Source of the DNA: Paracoccaceae bacterium
GTDB lineage: Bacteria > Pseudomonadota > Alphaproteobacteria > Rhodobacterales > Rhodobacteraceae
Direction of reading: 5' to 3'
DNA length: 40,781 bases
Assembly (NCBI GenBank): GCA_030066855.1
Contig: JASJAU010000015.1
Coordinates: forward strand, 1-40,781
In this document: positions 36,067-40,781 of the stretch, one piece after another
How the letters are laid out: each line of letters begins with the position of its first letter
How positions within the stretch are numbered: the first letter of the stretch is position 1
Made by a program: the position numbers and the translations under genes
Notes under the pieces: model-generated
Database searches by the model: none
Seen by the model: only the letters and a program-made list of their open reading frames with translations
What the model was told of the DNA's origin: nothing

Positions 36067-37653
36067 TCAGGCGAACCACCAGCGTTCCGCGATCCGGGCG
36101 CCGTCGGCGGGCCAGTTGGCGGCTACGGCGTCATCATGCGCGAGCGTTCTGGAATGCGCGTGGATGTGGTCGGCCCACATGGCCACAATCGCGCCGCTGT
36201 CGTTCTGGAGGAGCCGTTGGGCCTCCCAGTAGAGGTCCTTGCGGCTGGCCGGATCGGTATCCGACCGCGCCTTAGCGACCACGTCATGGAACCGCTCGGA
36301 GGCTTTGGTGCGAGTGAAGCCGGTGTCGTCCCAGGCGGCGTCGCGGGTCCAGCCTGCCAAATACATCCAGTCCTGCGTCGGCCGGCCGCCCCAGCAGCCG
36401 GCACACCAGCCTGGCTTGCCTCCGACATCCGCAGCCGCGACCTCGATTTCGATCCCCGCCTCTGCGGCCGAATCGGCGAGGAGCCTGGCGGCGTCCGCGG
36501 CGCCAGGAAAGGCCGCGTCCGAAGCGGAAAGCAGGATAGGACCGGCGTGGCCGGACTTCTTGTAATGCTCCGCCGCCGTTTCGGGATCGAACTCGAGCGC
36601 CGGGAGGTCTGTGTTGAAGAACGGCATCGAGTCATTCACCGGCACATCGTTGCCCGCCGCGCCGTGGCCCAGCAGAACCTTGTCGACAAGCTCCTGCCGC
36701 TTGATCGCGTGCTTCAGCGCCACGCGCAGGTCGTGATTGTCGAAGGGCGCGACGTCCAGGCGCATCGGGAAAGTGTAGTGCTGCGTGCCGGTGGTCTGGA
36801 GGATGTCCAGTGTCGGGGCGCGTTCCAGGAGAGCTACGGTCTTGGGGTCGACGTTGTCGATGAAATCGACATCGCCGTTCATGACCGCATTCTGCCGCGC
36901 AGTTGTGTCCGGGATCGAGATCATTTCGACCGCGTCGAAATGCGCCCGGTCGGAGCGCCAGTAGTTCGGGTTGCGGTAGAATCCGGCGCGCACGCCCGGC
37001 TCGAAGCAATTCAGAATGTAGGCGCCAGTACCTGTAGTGCCCAACGGATCGACCTCCCCGTCTTCAGAGGGCAGGATGATCAGGTGATCGTCCGAGACGA
37101 TGTAAGGGAAATCGGAGTTCGCGGCGTGAAGCTCGAAGATGACACGGCGGTCGCCGTCCTTTCTCATCCGGGCGATTTGCGCGAGCAGACCTCTGGCGGC
37201 CGATCGGGACCCCTTGCGCCCGTGGAAGCGCATCGTGGCGATAACATCTTCGGCGGTCAGGGCTTTTTCGTTGTGGAAGGTGACGCCGGGGCGGAGATCG
37301 AAGACCCAGGTCCTGCCGGCGTCGGAGGCCTCGAAGCTTTCCGCCAGCGCGCCGATCAAAGCGCCTGTGTTCTCGATCTCGGTGAGCGTGTTGCCTCGCG
37401 TCTGATTGATCGCGGAGGTCATGTGATTTTCGGATCTCGCCGGATCCAGCAGGTCGGTTTTGGACCCCAAGCCTGTGCCATAGCGGAACAGGCCGCCCTT
37501 TTTGGGCGTCAGGGCTTCGGCACGGGTCGCGAGCGACATGGCCGTCGGCATCGTGACGCCGGTCGCCATAGCCGACATGATGAAGCGGCGGCGGTTGATC
37601 TCGCCGGCCCTTAGACGCGCGGCCTGCGTTTTGAGATAGCTCGCCTTCTTCAC
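36067..37653 (-). CDS. ABC transporter substrate-binding protein, family 5 (peptide/nickel type), orphan
   Basis: A 528-residue periplasmic binding protein. The N-terminus has a Tat-type signal (NRRRFIMSAMATGVTMP near 20-36), so it may be exported folded. The mature part has the SBP_bac_5 pattern: LDPARSENHMTSAINQTRGNTLTE, LRPGVTFHNEKALTAEDV, NPNYWR and RPTQDWM. A CAGC cysteine pair (in GWCAGCWGG) is placed where relatives have other residues. The start is GTG at 37653, with GGGAG 7 bases upstream. No permease or ATPase gene is adjacent, which is unusual for a family-5 system. Ligands include peptides, nickel and others; unknown here. Confidence 0.87.
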   Translation of the reverse strand: MKKASYLKTQAARLRAGEINRRRFIMSAMATGVTMPTAMSLATRAEALTPKKGGLFRYGTGLGSKTDLLDPARSENHMTSAINQTRGNTLTEIENTGALIGALAESFEASDAGRTWVFDLRPGVTFHNEKALTAEDVIATMRFHGRKGSRSAARGLLAQIARMRKDGDRRVIFELHAANSDFPYIVSDDHLIILPSEDGEVDPLGTTGTGAYILNCFEPGVRAGFYRNPNYWRSDRAHFDAVEMISIPDTTARQNAVMNGDVDFIDNVDPKTVALLERAPTLDILQTTGTQHYTFPMRLDVAPFDNHDLRVALKHAIKRQELVDKVLLGHGAAGNDVPVNDSMPFFNTDLPALEFDPETAAEHYKKSGHAGPILLSASDAAFPGAADAARLLADSAAEAGIEIEVAAADVGGKPGWCAGCWGGRPTQDWMYLAGWTRDAAWDDTGFTRTKASERFHDVVAKARSDTDPASRKDLYWEAQRLLQNDSGAIVAMWADHIHAHSRTLAHDDAVAANWPADGARIAERWWFA

Positions 37654-37976
37654 CGACGCTCTCCCTGGGTATTCGCTGCGGCCCCGACCTATGCCGTTCT
37701 CGGACGTTTCGGCCCGAATACGTTAACGGCAGGAAAGGTCACAATACAGGGGAAAGGCGTGAAGACAAAAGTAGGGCACTTGGGAATAGACCGGGCGGCA
37801 GGCCACCCGCCAACCCGGTCGAGCTTCATGAAAACCCAATCTAGGAACTCATGAACCGGCACCTCCACGACCATATCGATCGCATGTGAAGGTTTTGTAG
37901 CAGGCGGCGGATCTCCTTGCTAACACCGGCAGGCGGCGACGCGCGGGATCGCGCCTGGAGGGATGGAACCGGCCCG
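37654..37976. other. Divergent intergenic region with one hairpin
   Basis: 323 bases without a credible gene, between the binding-protein gene (minus) and the TauE/SafE gene (plus), so it must carry both promoters. A compound stem-loop sits at 37789-37820 (outer GACCG / CGGTC, inner GGCGG / CCGCC) without a U-tract. No clear -35/-10 pair stood out. Confidence 0.4.
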
Positions 37977-38708
37977 ATGTTTGGAGAGATCTCGGAAAGC
38001 GCGGCGGCGGGTCTGGCCCTGGTCAGCTTCTTCGCTTCGTTCATGACCGCCTCGTTCGGGATCGGCGGAGGCACGTTGATGCTTGCGGTGTTGGCGTCAG
38101 TTCTGCCCGCGCCCCTCATCATTCCGGTCCATGGCGCCGTCCAGCTTGGATCGAACGCCGGCCGCTTCGCCCTGCTCAGCCGCCATGCCGACTGGTCCCT
38201 CAGTTTCGGGTTCACCATTGGAGCGCTCGCTGGGGTGGCTGCGGGTGGCGCCGTCGTGGTCGAATTGAGCGCCGGGGCGATCCAGCTGGTTGTCGGCGCG
38301 TTCATTCTCTGGACTCTGTTCTTCCGACCGCCAGGCGCGGTGCTGCGCTTCTCGTGGCTTGCAGGCGCGGCGTCGAGTTTTCTGACGATGTTAGTCGGCG
38401 GCACGGGGCCGTTCGTGGCCGCCTATGTCCGTTCAACAGTTCCTGACAAGGTCCCCTTTGTCGCCACGACGGCCTTGCTCATGACCGCGCAGCATGGGTT
38501 GAAAACCCTCATGTTCGTTTTCTTGGGCGTCGCCTTTGCGCCCTGGCTCGGTCTCATGGCCGCTCTCATCGGCGCGGGCTTCCTGGGGACATGGACGGGG
38601 AAGCGCGTTCTCTTGTCGGTTCCGGACCGGTTCTTCCGCATCGTGCTTGCGGGCGTACTGGGCGCGATGGCGCTCCGGCTGATCTGGCAGGGACTCGGCG
38701 CGCTCTAG
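37977..38708 (+). CDS. TauE/SafE (TSUP) family permease
   Basis: A 243-residue inner-membrane protein with about eight helices and the TSUP repeat pattern: an N-terminal FASFMTASFGIGGGTLMLAVLA and a second-half SFLTMLVGGTGPFVAAYV, the two glycine-rich motifs of this family. The family transports sulfite, sulfoacetate, taurine-derived anions or similar; the substrate is unknown. The start at 37977 fits the first helix; GGAGGG lies 14 bases before it, rather far, so a non-ATG start nearer is possible. The product is convergent with nothing and is followed by a long gene-free stretch. Confidence 0.85.
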   Translation: MFGEISESAAAGLALVSFFASFMTASFGIGGGTLMLAVLASVLPAPLIIPVHGAVQLGSNAGRFALLSRHADWSLSFGFTIGALAGVAAGGAVVVELSAGAIQLVVGAFILWTLFFRPPGAVLRFSWLAGAASSFLTMLVGGTGPFVAAYVRSTVPDKVPFVATTALLMTAQHGLKTLMFVFLGVAFAPWLGLMAALIGAGFLGTWTGKRVLLSVPDRFFRIVLAGVLGAMALRLIWQGLGAL

Positions 38709-38859
38709 CGCGGACAATTGCTCGAAATCGGAGTGATTGGTGACGCGATCACGACGCAGGGATCTGTGCTCGATCGGCTTTCCGGACAAATCGCGTGGGA
38801 ACAGATTGTTTCCAGATCAAGCGAACGCGCCGCGCTGCGGCTTATCCCCAGACCATTTG

Positions 38860-38873
38860 CCTAAATCTTTAGG
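38860..38873. promoter_or_regulatory. CCTAAATCTTTAGG palindrome
   Basis: A 14-bp inverted repeat (CCTAAA-TC-TTTAGG) in the gene-free stretch ahead of the Hint and cheB genes. AT-rich arms in otherwise GC-rich DNA favour a protein-binding site. Its regulator is unknown. Confidence 0.35.
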
Positions 38874-39127
38874 AATTGTCCCCGCATTGGAAACGCGATT
38901 GCCGACCGCGTCTTTGTTTTCCTGCCTTCCAGTACATCAGAAAGATCGAATTGTTTCGGCGACATCCCAATTGGGCCGCAATATGTGGTGGCCCGGCACC
39001 CGGTCTTCCCAAATCCTGCCGCTTTCCGAAAATACCGGTCAAACTTTCGCCGAAGCGCTGATGCATAAAGGTACCTGTAAGCGGACGGCGCCTTCCACCT
39101 CATTGCCCCGCCCGCGTAACGAGTGCT

Positions 39128-39222
39128 ACCGGTCGAAGGACCGGTGTTCGGGTAGGGGACGTGCTGTCGGAGGTGGCGTTCGGCACGTCCCGCTTTGAAG
39201 AGTGTCGCCTGGCGAAGCCGGG
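39128..39222 (+). ncRNA. Three consecutive stem-loops upstream of the Hint-domain gene
   Basis: Hairpin 1 is ACCGGTC / GACCGGT (39128-39145) with a GAAG loop. Hairpin 2 is a 9-bp stem GGGACGTGC / GCACGTCCC (39156-39164, 39183-39191) with an 18-base loop containing TCGGAGGTGG. Hairpin 3 is CCTGGC / GCCGGG (39208-39222) with a GAA loop and one G-U pair. The last ends 18 bases before the start codon. They may form a structured 5' UTR or a separate RNA; no known riboswitch pattern was recognised. Confidence 0.35.
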
Positions 39223-39240
39223 ACAGTAAATGGTGATGTA

Positions 39241-39837
39241 ATGAGTGTGTTTGGTATGGGCCGTCGCGGCCTGCGCATGAAAGAAGCCCAAAGCGACAAT
39301 CGGGACCTGGCGGCGAACGCGCAGGAAACCCCCGGCGCCGCCGTCATCGGAATCGACCGCCGTCCGCGCCAGCAGGATGACGAGAAACCGAAAGCGCCCC
39401 CAAGGCCGGCGCTCTGGCCTCTGCCGGGGCTCGCCCCGATGACCAAGGTGCGGACGAACTTCGGCGACGTGCATGCGGTCGCGCTGCGCGAAGGCGACAA
39501 GATTCTGACCATCACGGGCGATCACAAGCCAATCGTCTGGCTGAAGCGCGTGTTCCTGGATGAGCGGTTCCTGTCGGAAAAACAGGACGCCAATCCGTTC
39601 CGCATCCAGGCGGGCGCAGTAACGGCGGAGGGCCCCGTCTCGGACATCCTCGTCTCGCCGCGCCAGAAGGTGCGCATCGGGCGCAACCGCTGGGTCGAGG
39701 CCTCCGAGCTTGACGGAAAGCCTGGGATCGAGCGCGAAGCGGAAACGGGCTTAAGCTACACGATGTTCCACCTGGGTCAGCCCGAGGCGATCTATTGCGA
39801 GGGCGTCTATCTGATGACGTCGCCTCTGGCCGAATAA
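39241..39837 (+). CDS. Hint-domain-like protein lacking the catalytic Cys and His
   Basis: A 198-residue protein. Residues 1-62 are a basic, Pro-rich extension without signal peptide. Residues about 63-190 align with the Hint_2 (hedgehog/intein) domain common in Rhodobacterales: GLAPMTKVRTNFG matches the usual CFTPGTxIxTxxG position by position, so the first Cys is Gly63. VALREGDKILT and KPIVWLKR follow, then VSPRQKVRI in place of VSPQHRVLI, so the His is also lost (Gln142). LSYTMFHLGQPEAIYCEGVYLMTS is the usual C-terminal block. It should not self-cleave. The start at 39241 has a weak ribosome-binding site; GTG at 39202 is an alternative. A terminator follows, then cheB. Its role is unknown. 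Confidence 0.75.
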   Translation: MSVFGMGRRGLRMKEAQSDNRDLAANAQETPGAAVIGIDRRPRQQDDEKPKAPPRPALWPLPGLAPMTKVRTNFGDVHAVALREGDKILTITGDHKPIVWLKRVFLDERFLSEKQDANPFRIQAGAVTAEGPVSDILVSPRQKVRIGRNRWVEASELDGKPGIEREAETGLSYTMFHLGQPEAIYCEGVYLMTSPLAE

Positions 39838-39865
39838 ACCAATTCTTCAACTCGCCGCGTTAGCG

Positions 39866-39900
39866 AAACGGCGTTCCGGCTAATCCCGGGCCGCCGTTTT
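39866..39900 (+). terminator. Rho-independent terminator after the Hint-domain gene
   Basis: A two-part hairpin: the outer stem AAACGGCG (39866-39873) / CGCCGTTT (39892-39899) and the inner CCGG / CCGG around CTAATC are followed by TTTT and CTCTG. It lies 29 bases after the stop and 18 bases before the cheB start. Confidence 0.6.
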
Positions 39901-39918
39901 CTCTGTCTGGGCCGCGTC

Positions 39919-40674
39919 TTGATCCCTGAGCACTCATCTAACCGCCGGAAGATCCGCGTCCTGATCGTCGATGACACGCGGACGATCCGAAGTATGATCC
40001 GCGCCCTGCTCGCGCACGACCCGCGCATCGAAGTTATCGGCGAGGCGTCGGACCCCTTTGAGGCGCGTGAGCTGATCAAGGCGCTCAATCCCGACGTCCT
40101 GACGCTCGACGTGGAGATGCCGCGCATGAACGGGCTCGTGTTTCTCGAAAAGCTTATGCGCCTGCGCCCCATGCCGGTCGTCATGGTCTCCACACGGACG
40201 GCCGAACAGAGCGACGAGGCGGTCAAGGCGCTGTCTTTGGGCGCGGTGGACTGCATTGATCTCAAGCGGCTCAAGGTGCAGGACCCGCGGCTTCCCGATT
40301 TCGCGGAGACTCTGGTTGTGGCCGCCGGCGCGCGCCTTTCGCGCAAGTCCGGGGACGCGCAGAAGTGTCCTTTTTCAGAGAATGCGATACCCGAACGCAT
40401 TTCCCGGCACGATTGGAACGGGCGGGTCGTCTTGATGGGCAGCTCGACCGGTGGCGTGGACGCCTTGCTGACAGTCTTTTCGGACTATCCGGAGGACGGC
40501 CCGCCGACAATCGTCGCGCAGCACATGCCGGCGCACTTTCTAGAGAGCTTCTCGCGAAGGCTCGATTCAATCGCGCGCCCAAGGGTCCGGCTGGCGCGGG
40601 ATGGTGACGCGCTTAGGCAGGGCGAGGTGCTCTTGGCGCCCGGCGGGCGCTTTCACACTTGCCTGAAACCGGGC
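39919..40674 (+). pseudogene. cheB: Chemotaxis response regulator / protein-glutamate methylesterase CheB, 3' part missing
   Basis: About 252 codons are CheB-like; a full protein has roughly 350. Residues 11-125 are the receiver domain (RVLIVDDTRTIRSMIRALL with the acidic pair at 18-19, phosphoacceptor Asp64 in LTLDVEMPRMNG, MVSTRT). From about residue 165 the methylesterase domain starts, with Ser in MGSSTGGVDALL and His in VAQHMPAHF. After APGGRFHTCLKPG the frame stays open to the window end but is no longer CheB. It reads through an inverted cheA piece, so the catalytic Asp (in ILTGMGxDG) is absent. The start is TTG at 39919, with no strong ribosome-binding site. It demethylates chemoreceptors when intact. 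The break is either genomic or an assembly fault. Confidence 0.85.
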
Positions 40675-40781
40675 ATAAAGAGAAGTTGGTCAATTTCAGA
40701 ATCGGTGAGGTTTGCGTCGGCTGAGATCAAGCCTTTCTCCTCTGCGATCCGGCGCACCCGCGCCCGGTCAATGCCGCCGCC
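40663..40781 (-). pseudogene. cheA: Fragment of chemotaxis histidine kinase CheA, inverted against cheB
   Basis: On the minus strand from the right edge, one frame reads GGGIDRARVRRIAEEKGLIS, then ADANLTDSEIDQLLFMPGF, which is the P4 ATP-binding domain of CheA between the N and G1 boxes (usual form DDGxGIxxxxVxxxAxExGLI...LTDxEIxxLIFxPGFSTA). Immediately after PGF it hits the cheB antisense and a stop (RQV then TGA). Only about 35 residues remain; the 5' part would lie beyond the window. The orientation, opposite to cheB, is unusual because cheA normally precedes cheB on the same strand. Confidence 0.75.

Larger units (their letters stand above)
38709..39240. other. 530-base gene-free region upstream of the Hint-domain gene
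   Basis: No open frame here looks coding: those present are short, overlap on both strands and match nothing. The stretch is lower in GC than its neighbours. It contains a 14-bp palindrome at 38860-38873 and three stem-loops at 39128-39222, described separately. It may hold a structured leader or a small RNA for the Hint gene. Confidence 0.5.

Noticed and set aside
38861-39103. 80-codon minus-strand ORF in the gene-free region
   Set aside because: No ribosome-binding site, overlapping open frames on both strands, and no similarity to anything recognised.
40676-40781. Minus-strand frame at the right edge read first as an IS21-type transposase (IstA) fragment
   Set aside because: The helix-rich segment ending LTDSEIDQLLFMPGF fits the CheA ATPase domain far better, and a chemotaxis gene lies next to it.

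Overview
The window is a 40.8-kb piece of a GC-rich (roughly 60-65% by eye) alphaproteobacterial chromosome, most likely Rhodobacterales (Roseobacter/Rhodobacter group). The assignment rests on recognisable families and gene order: a FYDLN-acid (TIGR02300) gene next to tRNA-Ala(GGC), ccmE-muramidase-holin-ccmF-ccmH, trpGDC-moaC-moeA-lexA followed by comEC-gltX-gltA, a fused indolepyruvate ferredoxin oxidoreductase, and a GTTC-N7-GTTC LexA box, which is the alphaproteobacterial form. No rRNA, CRISPR array or intact insertion sequence is visible.

Layout. 1-950: lower-GC accessory segment with a secreted HExxH protein, flanked by two related 20-bp repeats and lying against the 3' end of tRNA-Ala. 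950-4270: tRNA-Ala, FYDLN-acid protein, YgjP-like metalloprotein, GntR regulator plus MFS transporter. 4287-8100 (minus strand): HAD hydrolase, DMT exporter, YaiI/YqxD protein, S-formylglutathione hydrolase and AEC transporter, tightly packed. 8197-14505: TPR protein, a probable small RNA, a LysR regulator, and a divergent indolepyruvate oxidoreductase with a palindromic operator over its promoter. 14619-23205 (plus): acyltransferase, murI, argC, ccmE, a muramidase/holin lysis module with three small membrane or accessory ORFs, ccmF, ccmH and an enoyl-CoA hydratase. 23202-34211 is mostly minus: GNAT, gltA, gltX, lexA, moeA, moaC, trpC, ung, trpD and trpG, with a frameshifted comEC on plus. 34342-38708: divergent polysaccharide deacetylase, an orphan peptide-type binding protein and a TauE/SafE permease. 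38709-40781: a 530-base leader with stem-loops, a degenerate Hint-domain protein, then cheB, which breaks off and joins an inverted cheA fragment at the right edge.

How genes work together. CcmE, CcmF and CcmH serve cytochrome c maturation. The muramidase/holin pair embedded between them resembles the lysis module used to release gene transfer agents in Rhodobacter. trpGDC make tryptophan, moaC/moeA make molybdenum cofactor, and lexA carries its own SOS box. The trp genes form translationally coupled pairs, interrupted by ung.

The observations most worth a second look are a canonical but unannotated sRNA at about 9840-9911 (minus) with an exposed anti-Shine-Dalgarno stretch, the lysis module with its unassigned small membrane ORFs, a Hint-like protein that has lost both autoprocessing residues, the palindromic operator at 11015-11035, and the cheB/cheA head-to-head junction, which may be an inversion or an assembly artefact.
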